DNA of 64,000 bases, taken from the NCBI GenBank assembly GCA_030430365.1, contig JAUIFP010000003.1:1-64000 (forward strand), written 5' to 3'. The translations under genes and the position numbers were made by a program. The notes under the pieces are model-generated. The model searched no databases. It was not told where the DNA came from and worked only from the letters and a program-made list of their open reading frames with translations. The DNA comes from Alphaproteobacteria bacterium (GTDB lineage: Bacteria; Pseudomonadota; Alphaproteobacteria; Sphingomonadales; Sphingomonadaceae). Every line of letters starts with the position of its first letter. Positions within the stretch are counted from its first letter, which is position 1. Below, in pieces: positions 29,284 through 38,209 of this stretch.

Positions 29284-30885
29284 ATGGCTAAAGACAGGCT
29301 TTCGCTCACCTTCCACGGCGCCGCCCACACGGTGACGGGGTCGTGCATGCAGTTCACGCATGAAGGGAAGTCGATTCTGGTCGATTGCGGGATGTTCCAG
29401 GGCTCGCGCACGCTCGAACAGCTCAATGTCGAGCCCTTCGCGTTTCGGCCGGCAGACATCGATGCCGTTCTTCTGACGCATGCGCATATCGATCACAGCG
29501 GCATGCTGCCCAAACTGGTCAAGCACGGTTTCAGAGGCGATATCTGGTGTACACGGCAGACCGCCGATCTGCTGCAGTTCATGCTGGCGGATTCTGGACG
29601 GATTCAGGAATACGATGTCGAGCGGCGCAACCGCCGGCGAGACCGGGCTGGCGAGGAGCCTTTGGAGGCGGTCTACACCGAAAAAGACGCAATGGCTGCG
29701 TGGCGGCGCTGCAGGCCGGTGGAACGCGGGGAGAGTTTCGAACCTGCCCCGGGGTTTTCCGCATGTCTGTGGAATGCCGGCCATATTCTCGGCTCCGCTT
29801 CTGTCGAGCTGCAGGCGGACGGGGTGCGCGTGATGTGCTCTGGCGACCTGGGTCCCGAATATCACGCCTTCCTGCGCGATCCCTCTGGCCCTTCGGGCTT
29901 CGACTATGTGGTCTGCGAAACGACCTATGGCGGCCGCGTGCGCGAAAAGGTCACGCTGGAGGAGCGGCGCAAGCTGCTGGAGGCGGAGGTAAAGGCTGCG
30001 ATCACCCGCGGAGGCAACCTGATCATCCCCACTTTCGCATTGGAGCGGACGCAGGAATTGCTGCTCGATCTCGCGCATATGCTGCGCGACGGGAGCATCC
30101 CCAATGTTCCGGTCTTCATCGATTCACCGCTCGCGAATGAAGTCACCAGCGTGTTCGCGCGCTATTCTGCGGAGCTTGAAGATACTGGCGGGATCGACGT
30201 CTTTGCGCATCCATCGTTCCACTTTGTCGACGATGTGAAGGAATCCATCCGGCTCAATTCGATGTCCGGGGCAATTATCCTTGCCGCTTCCGGGATGTGC
30301 GAAGGGGGGCGGATACGTCATCACCTGGTCCATAACCTTCACCGGCGCAATTCGACTGTGCTGTTTGTCGGCTTCCAGGCGCAAGGTTCGCTCGGCCGCG
30401 TGATCATGGAGGGCGCAAAGACCGTCAGAATATCCGGCAAGGACGTCAATGTGCGTGCGCAAATCCGCCGGATCGACAATTACTCCGCGCATGCCGATCA
30501 GGAGGAACTGCTGGAATGGATCGACGATCGCGGCCCGATCTCGGGCAGTTTGTTTCTCTCGCATGGCGAGCCCGAGGGTATGGAGGCGATGCGGCGGGAA
30601 ATGCAGCGGCGATTGCCGGAGCTGACGGTTCGCGTGCCGGAAATCGGTGAGACTTACGAACTGGCTGCCGGTGAGCCTGCGAAGCGGAGCAAGACCGGCC
30701 GATCGGATCTGGCCCTGACCAAGGGGCGCGATTGGCAGAATGCCTATGCCGACTTTGCAACTTCGCTGAAAGCGCGGCTCAAGCGCATCCACGACGATCG
30801 CAAGCGGGAAGAAGCGCTCGAGGCGATGCGTCAGGTGCTCGATTCATACGAGGAGCATAGGGAGAAGAAGGCAGACCGCGTTTGA
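29284..30885 (+). CDS. Metallo-beta-lactamase/beta-CASP RNA nuclease
   Basis: A 533-residue protein of the CPSF73/Ysh1-like RNA-processing nuclease family. It has HAHIDHSG (metal ligands), NAGHILGSASVEL, CSGDLGPEYHAF, then the beta-CASP domain with PTFALERTQELL and ASGMCEGGRIRHH, and the C-terminal YSAHADQEELLEW of the RNA-specificity domain. It is predicted to cut or degrade RNA with two zinc ions. The ATG at 29284 has GAGGA five bases upstream; a longer frame back to 29005 overlaps the previous gene and is not supported. It is the third gene of the phosphorylase cluster. Confidence 0.9.
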   Translation: MAKDRLSLTFHGAAHTVTGSCMQFTHEGKSILVDCGMFQGSRTLEQLNVEPFAFRPADIDAVLLTHAHIDHSGMLPKLVKHGFRGDIWCTRQTADLLQFMLADSGRIQEYDVERRNRRRDRAGEEPLEAVYTEKDAMAAWRRCRPVERGESFEPAPGFSACLWNAGHILGSASVELQADGVRVMCSGDLGPEYHAFLRDPSGPSGFDYVVCETTYGGRVREKVTLEERRKLLEAEVKAAITRGGNLIIPTFALERTQELLLDLAHMLRDGSIPNVPVFIDSPLANEVTSVFARYSAELEDTGGIDVFAHPSFHFVDDVKESIRLNSMSGAIILAASGMCEGGRIRHHLVHNLHRRNSTVLFVGFQAQGSLGRVIMEGAKTVRISGKDVNVRAQIRRIDNYSAHADQEELLEWIDDRGPISGSLFLSHGEPEGMEAMRREMQRRLPELTVRVPEIGETYELAAGEPAKRSKTGRSDLALTKGRDWQNAYADFATSLKARLKRIHDDRKREEALEAMRQVLDSYEEHREKKADRV

Positions 30886-30895
30886 CCGGCCGCAG

Positions 30896-31678
30896 TTAGC
30901 CCGATTGGGCGTCTGAAAACCGGTGTATCTGGATGCGCGGAAACACTTCTTCCAGGCTCTTCGTGTCCGGCAGGACGTAGACCACGCCCCCATTCTCTTC
31001 GAAATGGGTCACGATCTGCGCCTCATAGAAATTGGTGGGTACATTGATGCAGCCGAAGGTAATGCGATTGTCCTCCGCAGCAGGTGTAAGCAGGCGCAGG
31101 CGCCGTTCTTCCTTCTTGTTCCCGGTGGCAACGGCATGCATCGCAACGGAATCGGCATATTTGACCCAAAAGACTCTTTCACCGCCGGCCGCATAGCCGA
31201 ATTTGGAAACGAATCGTCCCGCAGGGGTCGTTCGCTCCGCAGGACCGATCTCGGCCAGTTTCAGGCTGCCAATGCCCGGCGAGGAATCGTCCCCCTTGGC
31301 TACGCCTATCAGAACCGGGGTTTCGCCCAGGGATTGGGCCTGGGCATCGAACACGAACATTGTCCCGGCATCCTTGTCGATGACCATATAGGGCAGGGAT
31401 CCGTTATCGTTGGATGCCGCGATCCAATTGATCACGCGCGCCGCAGCTTCCGACCTGGGCGCTTGACCGCCGGTCGCGAAGCTATTCATTTCGTGAAATT
31501 GGGCGGACAGTTGGACGGGTACGGGCATTCCGGCCGCGCCAGCCTCTTCTTCAGCCTGAAGGGCCGACGGAAGACCGCACGCAAGCGCCAGCCACGAGAT
31601 CGCAGCAAGAGCCCGGCGTCCGGTCATTCCGTCAAAAAGTTTCGTCATCTGATAAGGCCCGGCGAAAGGGAACTTCAT
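30896..31678 (-). CDS. L,D-transpeptidase-like (YkuD) exported protein
   Basis: A 260-residue protein with an N-terminal signal sequence (hydrophobic ALAAISWLALACGLPSALQA; the start may be at 31678, 31648 or 31627) and a YkuD-like domain in which AMHAV and ITFGCINVP resemble the His...GCIR active site of L,D-transpeptidases. Such enzymes cross-link peptidoglycan or attach proteins to it in the periplasm. The Cys environment (FGCINV instead of HGCIRL) is divergent, so activity is a prediction. It converges on the RNA nuclease gene. Confidence 0.78.
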   Translation of the reverse strand: MKFPFAGPYQMTKLFDGMTGRRALAAISWLALACGLPSALQAEEEAGAAGMPVPVQLSAQFHEMNSFATGGQAPRSEAAARVINWIAASNDNGSLPYMVIDKDAGTMFVFDAQAQSLGETPVLIGVAKGDDSSPGIGSLKLAEIGPAERTTPAGRFVSKFGYAAGGERVFWVKYADSVAMHAVATGNKKEERRLRLLTPAAEDNRITFGCINVPTNFYEAQIVTHFEENGGVVYVLPDTKSLEEVFPRIQIHRFSDAQSG

Positions 31679-31703
31679 CAGCTAACTACGATTCCCGCGG
31701 GTT

Positions 31704-31997
31704 TCAGTTCCGCGCGGGCCTTTCTTCCATGCGCTGCTCAAGGCCATCGACCCTGGCATTCAACTGGTCGATCCGCGTGCTGTTATTCTGCGCCTGCCCT
31801 GCAGCGGCCTGTCCTTCGGACATAGCGGCATTTGCCGTTCCGTCGGTCGTCTGCAATTGGGCGTCCAGTGCGTCAATGCGCTGGTTCACGCTTGCAATCT
31901 GCTCGTTCACATATTCCTTGGTTGCGCAGCCGCTAAGGCCGAGTGCGCTTACCAATGCCAGTGCAGCGGGCGCTGCGATCGTCTTCGATATGGCCAT
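31704..31997 (-). CDS. Small coiled-coil lipoprotein
   Basis: A 97-residue protein with a type II signal peptide ending in the lipobox LSGC (Cys24) followed by heptad-rich sequence (VNQRIDALDAQL, RIDQLNARVDGLEQRM). It resembles Lpp/OprI-type or other short coiled-coil lipoproteins anchored in the outer membrane. There is no C-terminal Lys as in Braun lipoprotein, so covalent linkage to peptidoglycan is not evident. A good AGGAGA site precedes the ATG. It lies beside the L,D-transpeptidase-like gene on the same strand. Confidence 0.8.
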   Translation of the reverse strand: MAISKTIAAPAALALVSALGLSGCATKEYVNEQIASVNQRIDALDAQLQTTDGTANAAMSEGQAAAGQAQNNSTRIDQLNARVDGLEQRMEERPARN

Positions 31998-32322
31998 TGC
32001 CCATCTCCTGTTTCGTCTCGCCGGTTAAAAAACTAGGTTAATGTCTCAACGAAGTCTAGGAACATAAGGTTCCGGACCGGCTGTGCCATCGGCGCGATAG
32101 GCGGTTTCAAGGCATGGAATCGCAGGGCTAGACGGTAGCTTCGCCGCTGAAATCACTAGAGACTTCGTGGTTGAGGACCGATTGGCATTGGCCCTTGCCA
32201 CGGGCGGACATTTTCCGGCACTCTGGCGCGGTCTGTCGCCAAAGCCTTGGCACAGGCGGACGGAATTCCAGCGATTGCGGCGCCGGATCGGGGCGCTCGA
32301 AGCGGATAAAATTGGGGGTGTC
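31998..32322. other. Gene-free stretch between two lipoprotein genes
   Basis: This 325-base interval separates divergently transcribed genes and should hold their promoters. I see no RNA gene, repeat or strong hairpin. A minus-strand frame at 32046-32324 has no homology I recognise and its composition looks non-coding; I leave it out. Confidence 0.5.
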
Positions 32323-33132
32323 ATGCGGCTCAGTGCTTACTGGATTGGCGGATTGTTGCTTTTGGCGGGATGCGGGGGCGATGACGGTTCCGCTGCCGAT
32401 GCAGAGCAGTCATCTGAAGAGGGCGCTTCTTCAAGCGACACCGAGGTTGCATCCGGCGAAGGCGGAGCAGGCTGTGAGTCGCTGCAAGGTGAGACCGCGC
32501 CGGAAGGTCAGCCGGCGGATGACATCCTGGGCATTCGCGAAGGCATGTCGATCGAGGAAACGCGCAAGGTACTGGAATGCAGGAATTCCAGCTACGCGAT
32601 CCGGACCAGCGATTATAACCCCAGCCTGCCGGATGGCGGGCAGATGTCCCGCGTCGATCTGACCGCGGATTCGGGGCTGGACAGGGTGGTGGTGTGGCTC
32701 GTCGGACCCTCCGGAGCCGAACAGGTCATGCATGTTGAGCGCGCGATCGAATTCACCAGCGGAAACGAATTGCCGATCTCCAGTATCGAGCAGGAACTGG
32801 TGAACAAATATGGCGTGTTCGATGAAGCGGCCTATGGACATAGCGGATACATCGTCCGCTCTCGCGATGGGCAGAGACTTGGGCCGAACAACACCAACTA
32901 TACGGTCTGCCGCAGGCATACGTTCAGCTCGGAAAGCCCGAAGCCGTGCTTCAATGTGGTGTCCTATGACATTCAGGATTCGAGCGACAATGCGCAGCTT
33001 GCCTCGAAATTCACAGTGACGATCACCAATCAGGCGCGGAACTGGGCCATGGTCGAAGCAGCCCAGGGCAAGAAGGCTTCAGAAGTCGAACATGCCCGGG
33101 AGAAAGCGGAGGACCAGGGGCTGGAACTCTAG
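32323..33132 (+). CDS. Hypothetical lipoprotein
   Basis: A 269-residue predicted lipoprotein: the signal peptide ends in LLLAGC (Cys17), followed by an acidic Ser/Glu-rich linker to about residue 50 and then a globular domain with four to six cysteines. The part DDILGIREGMSIEETRKVLEC looks like the repeat start of a SmpA/OmlA (BamE-like) fold, where a small module begins with a G-x-S/T-x-x-E-V pattern. I do not recognise a named family. The ATG at 32323 follows a GGGGG stretch; in-frame sequence upstream is unlikely coding. It converges on ubiB. Confidence 0.7.
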   Translation: MRLSAYWIGGLLLLAGCGGDDGSAADAEQSSEEGASSSDTEVASGEGGAGCESLQGETAPEGQPADDILGIREGMSIEETRKVLECRNSSYAIRTSDYNPSLPDGGQMSRVDLTADSGLDRVVVWLVGPSGAEQVMHVERAIEFTSGNELPISSIEQELVNKYGVFDEAAYGHSGYIVRSRDGQRLGPNNTNYTVCRRHTFSSESPKPCFNVVSYDIQDSSDNAQLASKFTVTITNQARNWAMVEAAQGKKASEVEHAREKAEDQGLEL

Positions 33133-33167
33133 TCGTCTGCATGCCGTAAGCCTGCCGGGAGGCGCCG

Positions 33168-34721
33168 TTATCCCAGCCAGCCCAGCACAGTGATGGCCCA
33201 CACGGCACCGCCGCCCAGCGCCGCAGCCAGCAGATAGCCTGCCCAGCTGCGGGTTCTCTTGCCCGCTTCCCACATTAAAGGAATCTCGGGCAGCGGCGGA
33301 GCGTCGGGCGCGCCGCCCTTTGCCGGAATCCGCTCTTCAAGCCGCCGGACCAGCTCGGGCAGGCGCAGCAGCGTGCCGAAATCTTCCCGCAGCCGGTCGG
33401 CTAGTGCAGCCTCAGGGCCAAGTTCGTCCCTGATCCAGCTCCTCACATAGGGCGCTGCAACATCCCACATATTGATCTGAGGGTGGAGCTGGGTCGCGAC
33501 GCCTTCCACCATCACCATCGTCTTTTGCAGCAGCAGCAAATGGGGCTGGGTCTGCATGTCGAAATCGCGGGTGATCGCGAACAGCCCGTCCAGCATTTGC
33601 CCGACGGAAAGCTCGCTTACGGGCTTGCCGCGCATTGGCTCGCCAACGGCGCGCAGCGCAGTCGCGAATTCATGAACATTGTGATGGGCCGGCACATATT
33701 GCGCTTCGAAATGGATCTCCGCGACGCGCTGGTAGTTGCCGGTCGTCAAACCATAAAGAATCTCGGCCAGCCATTGCCGGGCGCGGCGATCGATGCGGCC
33801 CATGATCCCGAAATCGATTGCCACGATCGTGCCGTCGGCTTTCACGAATAGATTGCCCTGATGCATGTCGGCATGGAAATAGCCTGCACTGATCGCCTGG
33901 GTCAGGAAGGCCAGCACCAGCCGCTGGGCCAGTTCGGGCAGATCGTGCCCGGCAGCCTTCAGGGCCTCGACCTCGCTGATCTTAATCCCGTCGACCCATT
34001 CAATGGTCAGCACGCGGCCATTGGTGCGATCCCAGTCGATCTCGGGGATCGTATAGCCGGCAAAACCTTTCATGGCGGCGGAAAGCTCGGAGGCGGAGGC
34101 CGCTTCGCGCCGCAGATCGAGTTCGCGGTTGGTCCAGCGTTTGAAGTTTTCGATCGTAAGGCGCGGGCGCAGGCGCGCGGCTTCACCGCCCAGCGCCTCC
34201 AGATGCGCGGCCGCCCATTCATAGGTGTCGATGTCACGCGCGAAGCGCTGACGGATGCCCGGGCGCAGTACCTTCACAGCAACGGTGCGTCCGTCGCTGG
34301 TGACCGCCTTATGCACCTGAGCGATCGAAGCCGCGCCAACGGGATCGGGATCGATGCTTTCGAACAGCGCTTCCAGCGGCTGGCCGAAGCTTGTTTCGAT
34401 CTCCTGCCGGATGGATTCGAAACTGACGGGCGGCAGCCTGTCCTGCAGCGTCAGCAGATTTTCCGCCGCTTCGTCGCCCACCAGGTCGGGCCGCGTTGCC
34501 AGCGATTGGCCCAGCTTGATTGCCGCCGGCCCGATGGCCTTGAAGGCGGTCGCGTAATCGGGCTCCGCCGGCTGAAAAGTCCCGAAGCGGGCGATCCTGG
34601 CCAGCCGCCGGACCGGCGCAGGCGTGTTGGAATCGCGCTCGATCCCGCGCAGCCCGCCATGCCGGGCGAGCGTGCGGCCCCATTTCAGGAGCCGGAAGAT
34701 ATGAGTGGATGGCCTGGCCAC
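33168..34721 (-). CDS. ubiB: UbiB atypical kinase/ATPase for ubiquinone synthesis
   Basis: A 517-residue member of the ABC1/ADCK/UbiB family needed for ubiquinone synthesis, attached to the inner membrane by two C-terminal helices (AGYLLAAALGGGAVWAITVLG). Family motifs seen: KLGQSLATRPDL (KxGQ), GAASIAQVH (Ala-rich nucleotide loop), HADMHQGNLF and AIDFGIMG (DFG). The GTG at 34721 lies four bases after the ubiE stop and gives the family N-terminus; frames running back to 34802 are an overlap with ubiE. Confidence 0.94.
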   Translation of the reverse strand: MARPSTHIFRLLKWGRTLARHGGLRGIERDSNTPAPVRRLARIARFGTFQPAEPDYATAFKAIGPAAIKLGQSLATRPDLVGDEAAENLLTLQDRLPPVSFESIRQEIETSFGQPLEALFESIDPDPVGAASIAQVHKAVTSDGRTVAVKVLRPGIRQRFARDIDTYEWAAAHLEALGGEAARLRPRLTIENFKRWTNRELDLRREAASASELSAAMKGFAGYTIPEIDWDRTNGRVLTIEWVDGIKISEVEALKAAGHDLPELAQRLVLAFLTQAISAGYFHADMHQGNLFVKADGTIVAIDFGIMGRIDRRARQWLAEILYGLTTGNYQRVAEIHFEAQYVPAHHNVHEFATALRAVGEPMRGKPVSELSVGQMLDGLFAITRDFDMQTQPHLLLLQKTMVMVEGVATQLHPQINMWDVAAPYVRSWIRDELGPEAALADRLREDFGTLLRLPELVRRLEERIPAKGGAPDAPPLPEIPLMWEAGKRTRSWAGYLLAAALGGGAVWAITVLGWLG

Positions 34722-34725
34722 CTGC

Positions 34726-35457
34726 TTAGATCTTCCACCCCGAATGGATTGCGACGAGACCGCCCATGATCGGCTCGACCTTCGTGCGGACGAAACCCGC
34801 ATCGCGGATCATCGCTTCGAATTCGGGCATCGTGGGAAAACGCCGGATCGATTCGATCAAATAGCGATAGCTGTCAGCATCGCCGGCAATGGCCTGGCCG
34901 AGCTGCGGCACCAGCTTGTGCGAATAGACGTCGTAGGCTTCTTTGAAGCCGGGCCATTCGGTGGTCGAAAATTCAAGGCAGAAGAACCGCCCGCCATGTT
35001 TGAGTACGCGGTAGGCCTCTGCCAGCGCCTTTTCCCGGTGGGTCACGTTGCGAATGCCGAAGGCGATCGTATAGGCATCGAATGTGCGGCTGGGGAAGCT
35101 CAGCTCTTCCGCGTTCTGGCAGGACCAGACGAAACCGTCCAAGCCGCGCTCCATCGCCCGTTCGATACCGACATCGAGCATGTCCTGATTGATGTCGGAT
35201 ACGGTCACATCCGCTCCGCGCTCCGCCATGCGGAAGGCAATGTCGCCCGTGCCGCCTGCCACGTCCAGGATCGCTTCGCCCGGCTGCGGCTTTATCCGGC
35301 GCACGAAGCGGTCCTTCCACAGGCGGTGCATGCCGCCCGACATCGCATCGTTCATGATGTCGTATTTCTTGGCGACGCTGGAGAACACGGCGCCCACGCG
35401 CTCGGTCTTCTCCTCGGGGCTCACCTCTTGGTAGCCGAAAGAAACGCTCTCACTCAT
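34726..35457 (-). CDS. ubiE: Ubiquinone/menaquinone C-methyltransferase
   Basis: SAM-dependent methyltransferase of ubiquinone synthesis, 243 residues. It has FSSVAKKYDIMNDAMSGGMHRLWK at the N-terminus, a SAM-binding VAGGTGDIAFR, and the C-terminal EFSTTEWPGFKEAY region of UbiE. The ATG at 35457 follows GAGGA by seven bases. The ATG overlaps the stop of the upstream DMT permease gene by four bases, and ubiB follows after four bases, so the three genes are one transcript. Confidence 0.95.
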   Translation of the reverse strand: MSESVSFGYQEVSPEEKTERVGAVFSSVAKKYDIMNDAMSGGMHRLWKDRFVRRIKPQPGEAILDVAGGTGDIAFRMAERGADVTVSDINQDMLDVGIERAMERGLDGFVWSCQNAEELSFPSRTFDAYTIAFGIRNVTHREKALAEAYRVLKHGGRFFCLEFSTTEWPGFKEAYDVYSHKLVPQLGQAIAGDADSYRYLIESIRRFPTMPEFEAMIRDAGFVRTKVEPIMGGLVAIHSGWKI

Positions 35458-36410
35458 GACCCGTCCTCTAGCGCCGCCCCTTGGCGAGCGCCAGCGGCCT
35501 GTTGTCTTCGTTCGGGATGCCGCATGGCGAGAGCCGATAGTGCGATGCCGCCAAGGATCAGCGCCATGCCGACCACGTGATAGGTATGCAGCGCTTCGCC
35601 CAGCAGCAGAGCCGAAAGCAGCGCGCCGAAAAGCGGCATCATGGTAATCGCCTGCCCTGCACGCGCGGGGCCGACTTTGCCGGTGGCCCAATTATAGATG
35701 AAATAGGCCACCAATGAGGGCAGCAGCGCGACATAGGCCAGCGCTGCAAAGACCTGGGGTGTCCAGTTCACCTGCAGGCCCGCCTGCCGCTCCGCCAGAA
35801 AGAAGGTCAATTGCGCAACTGCGCCGATTGCGAACGTCACTGCAATGAAGCTGGCCGGGGCCACTGCCGGGCGCAGACGCAGGAGAACGGTATAAAGGGA
35901 CCATGCCGCCACGGCTGCCAGCACGATTGCATCGCCCATGCCAAGTTCAAGGCCCAGCACTGCGGAAAGGTCGCCCCGGAACACAATGCCTGCCACGCCC
36001 AGTATCGAAAGCGCCACGCCGCAGATCTGCCAGCGATGGGCGTGCACGCCGAAAAAGAAGCGATCGAGCAGCATAACGCATGCCGGGATCGCTGCCTGCA
36101 GAAGCAGGGCATTGGTGGCAGTTGTGTAATGCAGCCCTGTATAGAGGATCGTGTTGAATGCACCCACGCCCAGGAGGCCAAGGGCCAGCACGGGTTTCCA
36201 TGCGGCGAGCAGCGCCGCCCGGTCGCGCCAGACGCCGCGCAATGCGAAGGGCGCGATGATCAAAAATGCCAAGCTCCAGCGCAGAAAGGCCAGAGTGACA
36301 GGCGGGATGTCCATGCGTACCGCCCGCGCCACGATCGCATTGCCGGCCCAGAGCAGCACAACCAGCCCCAGCATGGCATAGGCGGCAAGCGGGTTCTTCT
36401 CCTGCGTCAT
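35454..36410 (-). CDS. EamA/DMT-family permease
   Basis: A 318-residue membrane protein with ten predicted helices in two EamA repeats (about 10-140 and 155-290), a probable exporter of small metabolites. It begins LAAYAMLGLVVLLWAGNAIVAR, typical of the family. The start is probably the ATG at 36410; an ATG at 36422 adds four residues, and neither has a clear ribosome site. A longer open frame upstream is antisense to mutM and is not coding. It is divergent from mutM. Confidence 0.86.
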   Translation of the reverse strand: MTQEKNPLAAYAMLGLVVLLWAGNAIVARAVRMDIPPVTLAFLRWSLAFLIIAPFALRGVWRDRAALLAAWKPVLALGLLGVGAFNTILYTGLHYTTATNALLLQAAIPACVMLLDRFFFGVHAHRWQICGVALSILGVAGIVFRGDLSAVLGLELGMGDAIVLAAVAAWSLYTVLLRLRPAVAPASFIAVTFAIGAVAQLTFFLAERQAGLQVNWTPQVFAALAYVALLPSLVAYFIYNWATGKVGPARAGQAITMMPLFGALLSALLLGEALHTYHVVGMALILGGIALSALAMRHPERRQQAAGARQGAALEDGS

Positions 36411-36494
36411 GCGCGCCGCCATAAGGACCGCTGAAGCATAATGCGAGCGCAAGACGATGACAGCGCTGCAAAGGCGCACTAACGACGCTGCACC

Positions 36495-37307
36495 ATGCCC
36501 GAACTGCCCGAAGTCGAGACCACTGTGCGCGGACTTGCCCGTTTCCTGGATGGGGAGCGGATAGTGCGCGTCGCCGTCAACCGGCTGGACCTGCGCCGTC
36601 CTTTTCCGCCCGATCTGGTCCAGGTGCTGACCGGCGCAAAGGTGGTCGGGCTTTCCCGGCGCGCAAAGTATGGATTGGTCCATACCGACCGCGAGCAGAC
36701 CATGATCTTCCATCTGGGGATGAGCGGCCGCTGGCGCATCGATCCGGAAAGCCTGGGCAAGCATGACCATCTGGTCATCGAAACGGCCGGACATGCTTTC
36801 GCGCTGAACGATGCCAGGCGTTTCGGTTCGGTCGATCTCGTTGCGACCAATTCTCTCCCTTCCTGGCCGCAATTCGCCGCGATGGGTCCCGAGCCGCTGG
36901 GCAGCGGCCTGACACCGCAGCATCTCAAATCCGCGCTGACGGGCCGCAAACAGGCGATCAAGCTGCTGCTTCTCGATCAAAGGATCGTGGCAGGGCTGGG
37001 TAACATTTATGTCTGTGAGGCGCTCTTCCGGGCGGGGATCAGCCCGCGCAAGGCAGGCGGGCGCGTGACACGCCCTGCACTTGAACGCCTGGTTCCGGCT
37101 ATTCGCGATGTGCTCAATGAAAGCATCACCGATGGGGGATCGACCTTGCGCGATTATGCCCGCCCCGACGGGGAGCTGGGATATTTTGCCACACGCTTCG
37201 ACGTCTATGGCCGCGAAGGGCAAGTCTGCCGCCGCTGCGGGCAAGCCATAAAGCGCAGTGTTCAGGGCGGGCGCAGCACCTGGTATTGCCCCGCATGCCA
37301 AAAATAG
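36495..37307 (+). CDS. mutM: Formamidopyrimidine-DNA glycosylase
   Basis: Removes 8-oxoguanine and other oxidised purines from DNA and cuts the site by beta/delta elimination. It has 270 residues: the catalytic N-terminus MPELPEVET (Pro2 and Glu3 after Met removal), the H2TH DNA-binding region (LDQRIVAGLGNIYVCEALF), and the C-terminal zinc finger CRRCGQ...YCPACQK. It is followed by rpsT and dnaA, the usual order in sphingomonads. Confidence 0.97.
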   Translation: MPELPEVETTVRGLARFLDGERIVRVAVNRLDLRRPFPPDLVQVLTGAKVVGLSRRAKYGLVHTDREQTMIFHLGMSGRWRIDPESLGKHDHLVIETAGHAFALNDARRFGSVDLVATNSLPSWPQFAAMGPEPLGSGLTPQHLKSALTGRKQAIKLLLLDQRIVAGLGNIYVCEALFRAGISPRKAGGRVTRPALERLVPAIRDVLNESITDGGSTLRDYARPDGELGYFATRFDVYGREGQVCRRCGQAIKRSVQGGRSTWYCPACQK

Positions 37308-37508
37308 GCGTTAGCCGATCATGAGGCAGGTATGATTGGGCTCACGCTGCTTGGCAGGCGCGCTCTGGGCCAGAACGAGTTGACGATTCGCGCCTGTGCG
37401 GCTAAGGGCCGCGCTTTCCGCGGTTTGGCTCAGTCCAATCCAGCGATTTTGCTACAGTATTATTTAGGAAATGTGCTGCGCTAAACGCAGCCGACATGAA
37501 GGACAGAC

Positions 37509-37769
37509 ATGGCCAATACGCCGCAAGCACGCAAGCGCATCCGCCGCAATACCAACCGCGCCGAAATCAATGGTGCGCGCATGAGCCGCATTCGCGGTTT
37601 CGTGAAGAAGGTCGAAACAGCGATCGAAGGCGGAGACAAGACCGCCGCTGCCGACGCGCTGAAGGCTGCTCAGCCGGAAATGGCCCGCGGGGTCGCGCGC
37701 GGCGTGCTTCACAAGAACACTGTCGCGCGGAAGATGTCGCGTCTCTCGAAACGAATCGCTGCGCTCTGA
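37509..37769 (+). CDS. rpsT: 30S ribosomal protein S20
   Basis: An 86-residue, very basic ribosomal protein: [17 protein letters not shown] at the N-terminus, then [13 protein letters not shown] and [17 protein letters not shown] as in S20. GAAGGA lies just upstream of the ATG. A terminator follows at 37826-37853. Codon use is highly biased, as expected for a ribosomal protein. Confidence 0.97.
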   Translation: MANTPQARKRIRRNTNRAEINGARMSRIRGFVKKVETAIEGGDKTAAADALKAAQPEMARGVARGVLHKNTVARKMSRLSKRIAAL

Positions 37770-37789
37770 CCCAGCATTGATTCGCGACC

Positions 37790-37810
37790 TTCCCGAAGCC
37801 TTTTCGGGAA
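37790..37810 (+). other. Hairpin after rpsT
   Basis: An 8-bp inverted repeat, TTCCCGAA at 37790-37797 and TTCGGGAA at 37803-37810 with a five-base loop, lies between rpsT and its terminator. It may protect the 3' end of the transcript or act as a weaker terminator; there is no T-run after it. Confidence 0.5.
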
Positions 37811-37825
37811 CGAAGTTGGAACGAA

Positions 37826-37853
37826 GCCGGCGTGTCATACGCCGGCTTTTTTT
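37826..37853 (+). terminator. Rho-independent terminator of rpsT
   Basis: A perfect 8-bp stem, GCCGGCGT at 37826-37833 pairing with ACGCCGGC at 37839-37846 around a five-base loop, is followed by seven T. It is the clearest intrinsic terminator in the window and ends the mutM-rpsT side before dnaA. Confidence 0.92.
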
Positions 37854-38209
37854 GCGTCTGCGAAGTGCACTTGCGGCAAGCCACGCTAAGTATAGGTAAT
37901 TCCGCGATTCGCAGTGCTGGACTTGAAGAAATCCAGATAAAACAGAGGGTTCAACGCAGCGCCTTCGATGCACTCCGAGTCAAGTCAGTTTATTTCAATT
38001 TTTTTACGAGGCCGACCTTGCTCTCGATCCTGAGCGGTTCATAACAGCTCTCAGTCCGGGGCGAGTTAGTCCGGACATCAACATTCGAGACGACGGTTTA
38101 CGGGCTCCGATCTGTGGGGAGATGCGGAGCATGGCGGAGCTATGCCTGATACGTATGCCGGCCTGTCGCAGAACTATGGACGCTAAACATAACAGGGCGG
38201 GGCGTAAGA
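37854..38209. promoter_or_regulatory. dnaA upstream region
   Basis: A gene-free 356-base stretch before dnaA that should carry its promoter. An AT-rich patch lies at about 37981-38005. I looked for DnaA boxes (TTATNCACA or its complement) and found none here, so there is no support for an origin at this place. No RNA gene is recognised. Confidence 0.5.

Noticed and set aside
32046-32324. A 92-codon minus-strand frame in the gap between lipoprotein genes
   Set aside because: Ser/Arg/Pro-rich composition and no ribosome site or known family; likely chance.
37854-38209. Possible replication origin upstream of dnaA
   Set aside because: No DnaA boxes found; only one AT-rich patch. In many alphaproteobacteria the origin is not next to dnaA.
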